DNA from: DASUVM01 sp036378955
GTDB lineage: Bacteria; Patescibacteriota; Saccharimonadia; Saccharimonadales; Saccharimonadaceae
Direction of reading: 5' to 3'
Length of the DNA: 64,000 nt
Assembly: GCA_036378955.1 (NCBI GenBank)
Contig: DASUVM010000009.1
Location: 1-64,000, forward strand
Part shown: one piece after another, positions 1 through 8,705 of the stretch
Layout: the number at the start of each line of letters is the position of its first letter
Position numbering within the stretch: the stretch's first letter is position 1
Notes under the pieces: generated by a model
What the model saw: the letters and a program-made list of their open reading frames with translations, nothing else
The model's database searches: none
Told to the model about the DNA's origin: nothing
Translations under genes and position numbers: made by a program

Positions 1-141
1 AGTACCGTACAACACATGGATCGTATTGTCGTACTTGACAATGGAAAGATCAAAGAAGAAGGCTCACACAAAGCCTTACTAGCCCGTGATGGTATGTATG
101 CTTTGCTGTGGGGGCATCAGAGTGGGGGGTTTATGGGGTGA
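1..141 (+). CDS. ABC exporter, C-terminal end (partial)
   Basis: The window opens inside an open frame that ends with TGA at 139-141. The 46 visible residues start at STVQHMDRIVVLDNGKI, which matches the stretch after the H-loop (AHRLST) of the ATPase domain in ABCB-type exporters, where it reads RLSTVxxADRIxVLxxG. They end with the usual EEGSHxxLL motif and a short tail. The complete protein is probably a fused membrane and ATPase half-transporter that pumps lipid, peptide or drug outward. Only the end is visible, so the substrate cannot be judged. Confidence 0.85.
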   Translation, partial: STVQHMDRIVVLDNGKIKEEGSHKALLARDGMYALLWGHQSGGFMG

Positions 142-266
142 TACTTAGTTCGGATAGCCACAGTTAGCTCGATAAAGCACAGTCATAATTTGAAATGTTG
201 ATGTAATATACCAGATACCTCCGAGCCTTTGTTATAATTGAAGCAACACGCTAATCAAGGGGAACT

Positions 267-491
267 ATGAAAAAAATTACTGACGTGAGCCAAACTTTAC
301 AGCAGTTCTACTGGACACTGCTTTTACAGGCAACGATATTCATCTTGCTTGGGCTGTTGATTTTGTTCTACCCTGCGCTACTCTTTATTTTGGCGGCAGT
401 GGCATTTGTAATGGTGGGGCTGGCATCACTCATCTTTGCCTGGAAGGTCAGAGCACTGATTGACAAGCTACCGGATTTTTTGAAGAGATAG
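267..491 (+). CDS. small two-helix membrane protein
   Basis: A 74-residue protein with an amphipathic N-terminus, two hydrophobic segments (about residues 17-36 and 39-58) separated by a Tyr-Pro turn, and a charged tail (KVRALIDKLPDFLKR). The ATG follows an AAGGGGA Shine-Dalgarno site, and a TATAAT box lies at 232-237. It resembles half of a DUF308/HdeD-type membrane hairpin, but the match is too short to name a family. Function unknown. Confidence 0.7.
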   Translation: MKKITDVSQTLQQFYWTLLLQATIFILLGLLILFYPALLFILAAVAFVMVGLASLIFAWKVRALIDKLPDFLKR

Positions 492-510
492 AACTTTTTA
501 CCAAGGCGGG

Positions 511-2274
511 TTAATCTTGTGACAAAATTAGGAACGAGTAGGCACCAAGGTTGACACTGCCGTGATCTTGTTTTACTTCAATATCAGGCGTGGGCGTATT
601 GGTGAAGTGGGGGCTATAGCCATGCCAGTCGCTATTAAGTCGTACCTTCCAGATGCCGGCGCGCGGAAAGTGAAATTCATAACCTGAGAATGTCCGGTTG
701 CTCAAGTTGAGTACAATAATAACATCATCCCTCGCCCCGCCCTGGTCAAACCGATGGTAAGCTAGTACTTTTTGGCTATGATCTTCATGTAATATGGCAA
801 TATTGGGGCCACAAAGCCCGGCACTGGTATGGTGACGATTCAGCCTGAGTGCAATGAGGTCTCGATAAAGCCCCACGATACCGGCGAACGCCTCGGCTTT
901 CTGCCAATCGAGTGCCTGCCAGTGGCTAAACCAACCTTGTTCCATGAATTCTTGGCCCTGAAAGAGCATGGGAGTACCCGGTGCGGTCAGGCAGATGGCA
1001 GCGCCCATTGTTGAGCGTCGCTTAGCCCAGAGGCTGGTGGCATCACCGGGGCTGATTTCTTCATTCAACCTCGCTCGGCCATTGGCGTCAGCATCGTGTG
1101 ATTCGGTATAGATAACCCGTTCAAAGGCGTGATCGTTATAACGCTTCGTAAGCGCGGTAGTGATGAACGAAAGATTACGGTCACTATCGTTAATTGGTTC
1201 AAGCGCATCGCGAATTAAACTTGGAAAGCCGGTATCCCACTGAGTATCAAAGCCAAGGCCACCCTGCTCTGGCGGTTTGGTAATGCTAGGGTCGGTTGAA
1301 AAATCTTCGGCAATCAGCAAGGCATGTGGCTTGAGCGCTTTTGCTTCTTTGGTAATGCGCTGCAAAGTTTGGCGGGCTTCGGGGTTATCTGGTGCGTTGT
1401 CGGTAATCTGATTTGTGACATTCTTGCGTATTGCAAAAACAGCGTCACACCGTAGGCCATCAATGTGACAGTCGCGTAGCCACATCAGCGCGTTGTCGAC
1501 GATATAATCACGCACTTCGGGGCGGCCATAATCAAGCCGTGGCCCCCAGGGCGTCGTTGCTCGCCAATCGTTATAGAAATAAATGCCGCCTTGGCCATTT
1601 TCGTTCCAGCCGTCAAATTGCCATAAATCGGGCTCTTCATAGGGGCTCAGGTGGTTATAGACGACGTCAAGCACGACACCAATACCCCTTTGGTGGGCTG
1701 CGTTCACAAACTCTAGTAGGGCGTGATGCCCGCCATATGAAGTCTCAACAGCAAACAGATAATCGGGGTCGTAGCCCCACCAGCGATTAATGGCAGTGCT
1801 TGTAATTGGCATGAGCTCAACGGTGGTGATGCCAAGGCTAGCAAGATGGTCGATTTTTTCAAGCGTCGTCTCAAATGTACCGGGGGTTGCCGGGTCGTGG
1901 CGATGAAAGGTGCCAAGGTGCATTTCATAGATTACCTGCTGATGGGGGGGTGGCATGGTGAAGGCTTGGTCGTGCCATTGAAAATCGCTGGCAACAATAA
2001 TTGAATTATCACCCGAGGCGGTAATTTGCAGTGCTCGTGGGTCATTGCGAAACAGCTTTGTCTCGCCATTATGAATAACATATTTATATTCGTGGCCAGG
2101 TTTTGCGCCACTCACTTTTGCCGACCAATAGCCGTTATCGTCTTTTGTCAGCGCCGTATCGGTCTCAGACCAATTATTGAAATCGCCCATCACGTGCACT
2201 GTCGAGGCAAATGGTGCCCACACTTGAAATGAGACGCTATCGCTTAATACCAGGGCTCCCACCGCTTGTGTCAT
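511..2274 (-). CDS. GH13 alpha-glucan enzyme (branching enzyme / TreZ-like)
   Basis: A 587-residue glycoside hydrolase family 13 protein. An N-terminal early-set beta domain (residues about 8-100, with VWAPFA and GDFNNW) precedes the (beta/alpha)8 barrel. Catalytic residues can be read directly: nucleophile D277 in DGLRCDAV, acid/base E323 in LIAEDF and D394 in YTESHDAD. The order YEMHLGTF, VELMP, GYDPDYLFA and VVYNH is that of 1,4-alpha-glucan branching enzymes and malto-oligosyltrehalose trehalohydrolases, which remodel alpha-1,4 glucan in the cytoplasm. The ATG at 2274 is preferred over an in-frame TTG at 2337 because the early-set domain begins right after it. No other glycogen or trehalose gene is visible, so the exact reaction is unresolved. 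Confidence 0.85.
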   Translation of the reverse strand: MTQAVGALVLSDSVSFQVWAPFASTVHVMGDFNNWSETDTALTKDDNGYWSAKVSGAKPGHEYKYVIHNGETKLFRNDPRALQITASGDNSIIVASDFQWHDQAFTMPPPHQQVIYEMHLGTFHRHDPATPGTFETTLEKIDHLASLGITTVELMPITSTAINRWWGYDPDYLFAVETSYGGHHALLEFVNAAHQRGIGVVLDVVYNHLSPYEEPDLWQFDGWNENGQGGIYFYNDWRATTPWGPRLDYGRPEVRDYIVDNALMWLRDCHIDGLRCDAVFAIRKNVTNQITDNAPDNPEARQTLQRITKEAKALKPHALLIAEDFSTDPSITKPPEQGGLGFDTQWDTGFPSLIRDALEPINDSDRNLSFITTALTKRYNDHAFERVIYTESHDADANGRARLNEEISPGDATSLWAKRRSTMGAAICLTAPGTPMLFQGQEFMEQGWFSHWQALDWQKAEAFAGIVGLYRDLIALRLNRHHTSAGLCGPNIAILHEDHSQKVLAYHRFDQGGARDDVIIVLNLSNRTFSGYEFHFPRAGIWKVRLNSDWHGYSPHFTNTPTPDIEVKQDHGSVNLGAYSFLILSQD

Positions 2275-2398
2275 AGAATTAATAGTTAACCGTTTATGCT
2301 TTAGTGTATTATGCGCTATTGAGTAAGCTTGATGCAAGGTTCTGGTGTATAAGTGGGTAGAAAGTTGTTGTCACTCAATTGTTCTATTAATTGACATA

Positions 2399-2427
2399 GC
2401 CCCGCTCCAGAAAGAGGAACGGGGCCA
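2399..2427 (-). terminator. hairpin downstream of the 2489-3058 gene
   Basis: An inverted repeat GCCCCG/CGGGGC, extended inward by TCC/GGA across one mismatch. It lies 62 nt past the stop of the minus-strand gene. There is no clear U-tract, so termination efficiency is uncertain. Confidence 0.45.
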
Positions 2428-2488
2428 ATTGCCTTGCTTGAATTACACTGCTCGGACGGTGTCTGGCGGGGTTTCGGTATCTTGCTTG

Positions 2489-3058
2489 TTACTCGATCAG
2501 CAGGGGCGCTGGCCGATTGAGAAGAGCCTCGTGGGCGATGCGCCAGGGCTCGCGTGAGGGGGATGTGTCGATGAGCATGCGACCGGACCACAACCTAGGG
2601 GTACCGTAGTGCTCCAGGGCAGTACGGAGGTTTCTGCGCTCCCATTCGTCAGCACGGGCGTCCTTGTCTGCCAACTCAAGCGCGATCTCTTGCGAGCAGA
2701 TTTCACGGTAGGTGCTGCACAAGGCGTAGACAACCTGAGCGATCACTTGAATTCCTTCATGCATTTCATCGTCGGGGTTCTCTTCGACGGTGTAGAGCCA
2801 GTAAGAATGGTGATTTACATCATTTGTATAGGGCGGGAAGGGCCTGAGCAAATGACTGATGTCGTATTGGTAGGTGAGCGTGATCTTATTTTCGCCCAGT
2901 TCAACTACCTTGACATTGTTGGTGGCGCGCGCCGTAATCATCTGGATGAGTATATTCAGTGTGGCATCGTGTTGAACGGCGGCTTTACGGGTCTTGCCAG
3001 ACGGATCAATCCTGTCGGCGGTTTTGCAGGGCGAGACGGAGACGATAACAGTGGACAT
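2489..3058 (-). CDS. orphan soluble protein, unknown function
   Basis: A 189-residue protein with no signal peptide or membrane segment and no family I recognise. The middle is rich in aromatic and polar residues (ISHLLRPFPPYTND, HHSYWLYTVEENPDDEMHEG). A helical stretch follows (CSTYREICSQEIALELADK), then a tail around REPWRIAHEALLNRPAP. The ATG has a GAGAGG Shine-Dalgarno site 5 nt upstream. The unit is monocistronic, with a palindrome-overlapped promoter at 3098-3120 and a hairpin at 2399-2427. The reverse strand also holds a long open frame, but it lacks a start with a ribosome site, so the minus strand is chosen. Confidence 0.65.
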   Translation of the reverse strand: MSTVIVSVSPCKTADRIDPSGKTRKAAVQHDATLNILIQMITARATNNVKVVELGENKITLTYQYDISHLLRPFPPYTNDVNHHSYWLYTVEENPDDEMHEGIQVIAQVVYALCSTYREICSQEIALELADKDARADEWERRNLRTALEHYGTPRLWSGRMLIDTSPSREPWRIAHEALLNRPAPLLIE

Positions 3059-3097
3059 GGGAGCCTCTCGGAAAAACGTATTTTCAAGGTGGCTTTT

Positions 3098-3120
3098 GAT
3101 ACTATATCATAGTATCAATA
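3098..3120 (-). promoter_or_regulatory. promoter with 23-bp operator-like palindrome
   Basis: A perfect inverted repeat of two 10-bp arms around a 3-bp centre (TTGATACTAT-N3-ATAGTATCAA). On the minus strand it contains a TATAGT -10 box, 17 nt after a TTAGCA -35-like hexamer. A palindrome placed over the -10 box suggests a dimeric repressor site controlling the 2489-3058 gene. Confidence 0.55.
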
Positions 3121-3211
3121 AATTGCTAATAACTTGTCGTTCACGGGGATTCTGACGATTTAGGTTTACTGAATGTGATTGCGTTAGCCTAAAATGTTAC
3201 TATATAAAAGT

Positions 3212-4015
3212 ATGAAACAGCCACGAGTGAACCGTATATTTAAGTTGCTGTTGCTTATTATCGGCGTTGTGAGCCTATTATTGCTTGCATTTGTTGGCTA
3301 TGTTTTTTTCAAGAGTCCTGCTGCTATTCGTTTCCCCCAATTTGAGCATGCTCACTTTCGGATGCAACTGCTGGTTAATGGTAAGGCTGAGAACTTCGGC
3401 CACGAGGCTTACCAGGCATCGTATAAGCCACAACAGTGCAGCGATGAACTGACAAAAGAGCCGATTCACTTTCATGACAAAAAAGATCAGTTTGTTCACC
3501 TTCACTGGAAGAAGCTCACCGGGGGTATGGTTTTGAAATATTATGGCTGGAACAAAATTGGCGGGCTCGAAGAAGTGCTTGGCTATCGCTTTGATGGGGT
3601 GTGGCATTTTCAGCCGGTACCAATTTACGGCAGTGTATTGCCGGCTCTTTCTAAAGATACAACCCTCTATGTTTACAGCGGCGACGAAACGCATTTTAAA
3701 AGACGAGACCTTAACGATTTCTTACTGCAAGATGTAGAGACATTTTTTAATAAAGCCAGTAACGTACAGCCAGAAGAATCTATCAGCTGGTTTGACGCAT
3801 TGAGCTCAAAGGTAATTGCCCACGATGACGAAGCTCCTGGGCTAAAGGCTGAAACAACGAAGAACCCAGAAAAAAGCCCAGAAGAATTAACACGCATCAA
3901 TAACTTGCTTGGTAACGTTGTGCTGTTTGCTCAAAAAGACGAGCCTACTCAAGAAGAAATAAAAGCTCGATTCGCCAAGCTTGTTCCCCTTTCTGATAGT
4001 ACTTGTGGCGGTTGA
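3212..4015 (+). CDS. membrane-anchored extracellular protein with His-rich segment
   Basis: A 267-residue protein: a short basic N-terminus, one transmembrane segment (about residues 10-35) and a large presumably extracellular domain. Residues about 77-96 carry HFHDKKDQFVHLHW, and an upstream HAHFRM adds further histidines, which could bind metal. The C-terminal third is acidic and helical and ends STCGG. The ATG at 3212 is chosen over one at 3194 because a TACTAT -10-like box at 3198-3203 lies 8 nt before it and the earlier ATG would sit upstream of the transcription start. Family not recognised. Confidence 0.65.
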   Translation: MKQPRVNRIFKLLLLIIGVVSLLLLAFVGYVFFKSPAAIRFPQFEHAHFRMQLLVNGKAENFGHEAYQASYKPQQCSDELTKEPIHFHDKKDQFVHLHWKKLTGGMVLKYYGWNKIGGLEEVLGYRFDGVWHFQPVPIYGSVLPALSKDTTLYVYSGDETHFKRRDLNDFLLQDVETFFNKASNVQPEESISWFDALSSKVIAHDDEAPGLKAETTKNPEKSPEELTRINNLLGNVVLFAQKDEPTQEEIKARFAKLVPLSDSTCGG

Positions 4016-4030
4016 GTATATAAGTAGCTC

Positions 4031-4648
4031 CTAGCGCCCTTCTTGAAATTCTAAGATCCAGTGAGCTAATTGCTGTCGATCGACGAGCCCGATGCGGCGG
4101 GCGAACGCCAGCCGCCGCGCATTTGGTGTAAATGAGCTGGTGGTAATAAGCATAATGCTGTCGAGGCCATGGTAGGCTCGGTGGCTGATCGCTTGGCGAA
4201 TAAAATCAGGGCCAATCGCGCGTGACTGGCGAGACAGAAGGGCTCCCATAAGTTTGCTACCCTTTTTAATAATAAAAAGTGTATTTTCGTGTTCGGTTCG
4301 GACAATTTGTATTATTTCGTGGCCATGCGCACGAAGTAGGGTTTCGACGTAACGCTCGAATAACCGTGTTTCCATTCGGTCGATATCAATCACGCCCAAC
4401 ACTTGCATGGCTCGTGCGCGTTTTTGCCAGCTTCGCCGAAAGAGCGCGGCGCTAATGATGCCAATCACAAGACCCAGTAGGGCAATAAAAATGAATATGA
4501 TCCATAATGTCGCCATGCTCACTCGTGCTGAGAAGTATGCAACAAGAGCAACAAGAGCGACGGTAGCGGTTAGTTCGAGCTCGCGAACGCTCGCCTGCCG
4601 CGTAAAGCGGAAGTTACTGGCTCGATAGCGACGGTACCGTATTGCCAT
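4031..4648 (-). CDS. membrane-tethered Mrr-like nuclease-fold protein, catalytic residues apparently lost
   Basis: 205 residues. An Arg-rich start precedes two transmembrane segments (about residues 27-45 and 48-70). From about residue 85 there is a restriction-endonuclease-like (Mrr_cat) domain: DRMETRLFERYVETLLRAHG is the opening helix and SIMLITTSSFTPNARRLA the conserved later strand. Active members have an Asp followed by a QxK motif in the core strands. Here the equivalent stretch reads HENTLFIIKKG and then ALLSR, so Asp is Asn and QxK is LxR. Nuclease activity is therefore doubtful. A DNA-binding or scaffold role at the membrane is inference. The Shine-Dalgarno site GGGAGGTGAT sits just before the ATG. 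Confidence 0.7.
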   Translation of the reverse strand: MAIRYRRYRASNFRFTRQASVRELELTATVALVALVAYFSARVSMATLWIIFIFIALLGLVIGIISAALFRRSWQKRARAMQVLGVIDIDRMETRLFERYVETLLRAHGHEIIQIVRTEHENTLFIIKKGSKLMGALLSRQSRAIGPDFIRQAISHRAYHGLDSIMLITTSSFTPNARRLAFARRIGLVDRQQLAHWILEFQEGR

Positions 4649-4719
4649 ATCACCTCCCTGGTATCTTTATTTTATACCTGAAGTAGCGGTTTTTCTAGAT
4701 GATCCGCACATGTGTATAT

Positions 4720-4773
4720 AAAAACTCATTCAACCTTGCCCTATAGGGTCTGGCTTTGGCTGAATGAGTTTTT
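4720..4773. terminator. bidirectional terminator
   Basis: Thirteen-base arms (4720-4732 and 4761-4773, AAAAACTCATTCA and its complement) around a 28-nt loop, with A- and T-runs on both sides. It lies directly past the stop of the DHA2 efflux gene on the minus strand and can also stop plus-strand transcription. Confidence 0.75.
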
Positions 4774-4776
4774 ATT

Positions 4777-6228
4777 TTAATGTAGGGCTACTGGTTCAGG
4801 TGCCGTTTCAGGCGTTTTGGCGCTTTCATGTTGCTGTTTTTTGGTGCGAACAATGAAGACTATGGCTAGCAGACCGAAAACAATAAAAATGCCAGCCCAG
4901 AGAAATACCTGTTTGTAACCGTAAAGGCTTGCTTCGCGGAAGGCATTACCGGCAGCCTGATGCGATGCAGTAACAGCGGCAGCTATGCTCGAAAGAATGG
5001 CGAGGCCAAGGGCGCCACCAACTTGCTGCGAGGTGTTGATCATGCCTGAGGCAAGCCCAGATTCGCGTGCTGGTACCCCGCTAGTTGCGGCAATGGTGAC
5101 CGAAACAAAAGACAAGCCCATGCCGACTGCCATAATAAGCAGGCCCGGTAATACATTAATAAAATAATCACCATTGAGTGGAATCAGGCTCAGATAGAAA
5201 TTACCAAGAGCAAGCAAGATCGTGCCGGTAATCATTAACTGTTTCAGGCTAAAACGTTGCAATAATCGGGGCGCATTGGTTGAGATCACGCCAATGATAA
5301 TTGGCACCGGAATAAAACTCAGCCCAGTCAAAATTGGCGAATATTGAAGTACATTTTGAATATACAGAGATGCAAAGAAGAACATTCCGAACGCGCCTGC
5401 CATAATTGGCATCATGGCGACGTTACCGCCCATAACATTTCGAAGCTGAAAGATTGAAAGCGGCATCAGCGGGTGTTTTACTTTTGATTCGTTAAAAAAG
5501 AAGGCAACTAAAAAGGCGGCACTCAAGCCAAATAGGCTCCAAGTTGCCGCGTCTGCCCAACCCCACACCTCTGCTTGAGTAAGCGCGTACACCAAAGTTA
5601 CTAGGCCACTCGTAACGAGCAATGCACCGCTAATGTCGAGTTTTTTATCGCTCTCTTCTTTGCTATGAGCCGGAATAATTTTGTAAAGCCCCCAGGCGGC
5701 CAAGAAACCGAGTGGAACGTTGATGAAAAAGTTCCATTCCCAGCCTAGCGTTTGGGTGATGAGACCGCCTAGCATAACACCAACGGCAGCCCCGCCAGCT
5801 CCAAGAGCGCCCCATAAGCTGAGCGCCTTATTGCGTTCATTACCTTCTTTAAAGGTCGTAAGTAATATCGAAAGTGCGGCTGGCGACATGAAGGCCGCTG
5901 CCAACCCTTGCAACGAGCGAAGCACGATAAACATCGTGCTTGATTGTGAAAGACCGATCAGGAGTGACATAATGCTAAAGACAATAATTGAACCAACAAG
6001 TACGCGGCGTCGGCCAAATAAGTCGGCGGCTCGTCCGCCAAGCATCAAAAAGCCGCCGAATGTTAGCACATAGGCGGTAACAACCCATTGTAGGGTTGTT
6101 GCGTCAAACCCTAATGATGTTTTAATGGCTGGTAATGCAACATTGACAATCACGCTATCGAGAATGACTAGAAACTGCGCTAATGCCAATAACCATAAAA
6201 TTAGTTTTTTATTCTGTTTTTGCTTCAT
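4777..6228 (-). CDS. MFS drug efflux transporter, DHA2 (14-TM) family
   Basis: A 483-residue inner-membrane proton antiporter. Typical DHA2 signatures are visible: LDSVIVNVALPAI in TM1, LGGRAADLFGRRR in the TM2-TM3 loop, LQGLAAAFMSPAALS, and the motif-C-like GGAAVGVMLGGL before NVPLGF. The pattern fits EmrB/QacA-type multidrug pumps with 14 helices. The ATG has an AAGGAAAG Shine-Dalgarno site. It is divergent from a MarR regulator, and the two promoters overlap one palindrome, so expression is probably induced when the regulator binds a drug-like ligand. The substrate is not predictable. Confidence 0.93.
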   Translation of the reverse strand: MKQKQNKKLILWLLALAQFLVILDSVIVNVALPAIKTSLGFDATTLQWVVTAYVLTFGGFLMLGGRAADLFGRRRVLVGSIIVFSIMSLLIGLSQSSTMFIVLRSLQGLAAAFMSPAALSILLTTFKEGNERNKALSLWGALGAGGAAVGVMLGGLITQTLGWEWNFFINVPLGFLAAWGLYKIIPAHSKEESDKKLDISGALLVTSGLVTLVYALTQAEVWGWADAATWSLFGLSAAFLVAFFFNESKVKHPLMPLSIFQLRNVMGGNVAMMPIMAGAFGMFFFASLYIQNVLQYSPILTGLSFIPVPIIIGVISTNAPRLLQRFSLKQLMITGTILLALGNFYLSLIPLNGDYFINVLPGLLIMAVGMGLSFVSVTIAATSGVPARESGLASGMINTSQQVGGALGLAILSSIAAAVTASHQAAGNAFREASLYGYKQVFLWAGIFIVFGLLAIVFIVRTKKQQHESAKTPETAPEPVALH

Positions 6229-6280
6229 ACGCTTTCCTTTTTCTTAAAATAGACAGTGCTGACAATTGTAATTCTAAAAT

Positions 6281-6317
6281 GTTGATATTGTCAACTATCT
6301 ATCATGTAAAGTATAAT
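6281..6317. promoter_or_regulatory. overlapping divergent promoters with MarR-type operator
   Basis: GTTGA-TATTG-TCAAC at 6281-6295 is a perfect inverted repeat. On the plus strand it overlaps TTGTCA (6288-6293), which with TATAAT (6312-6317) forms the marR promoter. On the minus strand the same repeat supplies TTGACA (6295-6290), 18 nt before TACAAT, for the efflux gene. One bound dimer would block both promoters. Confidence 0.7.
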
Positions 6318-6324
6318 GCATACT

Positions 6325-6774
6325 ATGAACAACGACCTTAATACGAATATTTATTGGTTGCTTATTCAAGTGGCAACTCGTGCACGTCACGAGCTAGCCC
6401 GAATTGCCGAGAAGCAATTCAATTTAACAGGTGTGCAGTTTCAAACACTTTGCTTACTTGATGCTGAGCGGCCGGTGCCCATGAATACTATCTCGCACCA
6501 GCTGGTGTGCGATGCCTCAAATGTGACTGGTATCGTTGACCGCTTGGTTGCTGGTGGCTATATCGAGCGAAGAGAAGATCCGAGTGACCGTCGTATCAAA
6601 ACCATTGCTCTTACTGAGAAAGGCCTCCAAACAAGGCGGCAGATAAAAAAACACCTTGAGGCAATTGAGCCTGAAGGCATTCGTGAACTCTCGACGCATG
6701 ATCGTAAAACACTCTACCGGTTGTTATCACATTCACTTGCGGCTGGCGGTACTGATGCATGTAAGCTGCCTTAG
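6325..6774 (+). CDS. MarR-family transcriptional regulator
   Basis: A 149-residue winged-helix protein: dimerisation helices at both ends, recognition region CLLDAERPVPMNTISHQL, the typical DASNVTGIVDRL, and the wing ERREDPSDRRIKTIALTEKG. This DPSDRR(x)KxIxLTEKG pattern is diagnostic for MarR. The start is placed at 6325, not the ATG at 6316, because the -10 box TATAAT occupies 6312-6317. Transcription would begin at about 6324, giving a leaderless mRNA. It probably represses itself and the divergent efflux pump. Confidence 0.93.
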   Translation: MNNDLNTNIYWLLIQVATRARHELARIAEKQFNLTGVQFQTLCLLDAERPVPMNTISHQLVCDASNVTGIVDRLVAGGYIERREDPSDRRIKTIALTEKGLQTRRQIKKHLEAIEPEGIRELSTHDRKTLYRLLSHSLAAGGTDACKLP

Positions 6775-6849
6775 AGTTTGAGACTTTATTACCTCCTTTT
6801 AAATATCGCCGATTCGTTATAGACTACGGAGAGGAATTAGTTTTTCTTC

Positions 6850-8427
6850 ATGAATCAATTTGGTCAGCTAAGTCAAGAAGCTAGTGAGCTTGTTTCTCAG
6901 TTACAGGCAGTGCATAGCGATATTGCCCAGATGTCTCAAGACACCTCGGGTGCTGTTCATGTGGCGGGGGTTGGCCGTAAGTTATATCGCGCCTACGAAC
7001 AACTTCGCAATGCGGCTGAATATACTGAAGAACACTTGTTGCTTCGTCGTGCCATTGAGCGGTTTTTAAGGCGTAGCCTTCCCTTTGTTGCCCGCGAAAG
7101 CCAGACTCAACTACTAGCCGGTGAGCTTATTATTGAGCTGACACAATCAGGTTATCTTGAGAACGACACCGTGAGCTATAGCACGGTTCGGCGACTCGAC
7201 CATTCAATCGGTGAGCATGCTGCGCTGTTCTGGGAGTTGAAACGCCTGCGCCTACAGCCCGACAAGGCCGCTAAATGGATATTAGAGTCAGTTTCGGTCG
7301 AGTGCGAGCGAATGCTCGCGCCACATTATAAAGATGAAGTGTTTGCATCGTTTGCCTATAAACATTTTTTGCAGACTATAGAACGAAAAGCATTTAGCGA
7401 GGTAAAAGACGAGCGAGTGTACGGCATGTCGTTGTTTGCGGCGGTTCATCGCACGTTATTAAAATCTGATATTGCCATTGTTCGTTATTGGCTGGTGCGT
7501 ACTAGTGGCCAGCAATTTGAAAGCCCCGAGGCCTTCGTGCGTCTCAACAAGCAGGTTGATGAAATCTATCATTCGGCTGCTGCCAACCGGCTGGGCCGCC
7601 TGGTGCGAAAATATGGTGCACCAATACGAATTCTGCGCGGCATTTTAGTGAGCAGTTACGATGGCACCGAAGCGATCCATAACCACCAGCAGTTTGCCAG
7701 TTTGATTGAGCAGCAGATTGAATTTGAATATCATGCCACTGCTTCAAAGTTAAAGCGAGGAGTGCTGCGAAGCATTGCTTTTATTTTTATTACAAAAATG
7801 ATCATAGGCCTGGGGCTTGAGGTGCCTTACGACATTATTATACTAGGCGGAATCGTATGGCTGCCACTGTTCATTAATTTGCTCTTTCCGCCACTCTACA
7901 TGGCAACAATTGGCTGGACGATTGCCCTGCCGGGTGCAAATAACTCTGCAGCAATTAAACAGCATATAATGCGGCTTTTATACACAAACAATCAGCCGCC
8001 GCTCTACTATACAATTAGTCGTCGGGTGACGGGCAATGTCACAACGGTCTTTAATGTCATGTATGGCTTAATGTTTATTATCTCTTTTAGCCTTTTGGTT
8101 ATTGTGCTCAGCGCGCTTCACTTTAATGTTGTGCAAGGGGCGGTCTTCTTCATCTTTCTTTCAACCGTTAGTTTTTTGGGCTTTCGTTTGTCGCAATCGG
8201 TTCGCGAGCTTGAGATGGTTGATGAATCACAGAGTTTCGTGAATGTTATTAGCGATTTTATTTATACCCCGTTTGTGCGTGTCGGCCAGTGGCTGGCAGA
8301 CAAATACTCAAAAATTAACATCGTCACGTTTATTCTTGATATCGCTATTGAATTACCGCTGAAGACAATACTGCGTTTTATTCAGCAGTGGGTTGGCTTT
8401 TTAAAAGACAAGCGCGAAGAGCTGTAG
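6850..8427 (+). CDS. large membrane protein of unknown function
   Basis: 525 residues. The first ~300 are soluble, helical and charged. The C-terminal part holds four hydrophobic segments (about residues 313-330, 333-357, 402-425 and 428-447), and two amphipathic stretches near the end precede KDKREEL. The segment order, with a long cytosolic N-domain and a short membrane module, does not match a transporter family that I recognise. It stands alone between the marR unit and an orphan gene. A GGAGAGG stretch lies too far (about 20 nt) upstream of the ATG to be an ideal ribosome site, so the start is moderately uncertain. Confidence 0.7.
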   Translation: MNQFGQLSQEASELVSQLQAVHSDIAQMSQDTSGAVHVAGVGRKLYRAYEQLRNAAEYTEEHLLLRRAIERFLRRSLPFVARESQTQLLAGELIIELTQSGYLENDTVSYSTVRRLDHSIGEHAALFWELKRLRLQPDKAAKWILESVSVECERMLAPHYKDEVFASFAYKHFLQTIERKAFSEVKDERVYGMSLFAAVHRTLLKSDIAIVRYWLVRTSGQQFESPEAFVRLNKQVDEIYHSAAANRLGRLVRKYGAPIRILRGILVSSYDGTEAIHNHQQFASLIEQQIEFEYHATASKLKRGVLRSIAFIFITKMIIGLGLEVPYDIIILGGIVWLPLFINLLFPPLYMATIGWTIALPGANNSAAIKQHIMRLLYTNNQPPLYYTISRRVTGNVTTVFNVMYGLMFIISFSLLVIVLSALHFNVVQGAVFFIFLSTVSFLGFRLSQSVRELEMVDESQSFVNVISDFIYTPFVRVGQWLADKYSKINIVTFILDIAIELPLKTILRFIQQWVGFLKDKREEL

Positions 8428-8641
8428 ATGCATGAAACGGTAAGCCGTATCGCTGGCGCCGAACTACAGAGATTAAACTAAGATAATCCGGTAACATTTA
8501 GCTTTGCCTGGACACTTTTCGCTGTTTTCAGCTCGTCAGCATGAACGCACATTCATGGAAGTGTGAGTATTGATCTTGATCGAATGGAATAATTTGCTGC
8601 GCACGAAGCCATGATGGCTTTATTGCACATATGGCGCCGAA

Positions 8642-8682
8642 ACCGGCGGCGGCGAGCCTCACGGCCCATTGCCGCCGCCGGT
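8642..8682 (-). terminator. GC-rich hairpin after the 8706-9002 gene
   Basis: Perfect 12-bp arms ACCGGCGGCGGC (8642-8653) and its complement (8671-8682) around a 17-nt loop, 23 nt beyond the stop of the minus-strand orphan gene. No U-tract is seen, so it may act as a 3' stabiliser or a weak terminator. Confidence 0.5.
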
Positions 8683-8705
8683 TGGTGCCGGTGTCATTTT
8701 CGCTC

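Noticed and set aside
2609..3112. Plus-strand 167-aa open frame opposite the orphan gene at 2489-3058
   Set aside because: It has no ribosome site or promoter, while the minus-strand gene has a Shine-Dalgarno site, promoter and hairpin.
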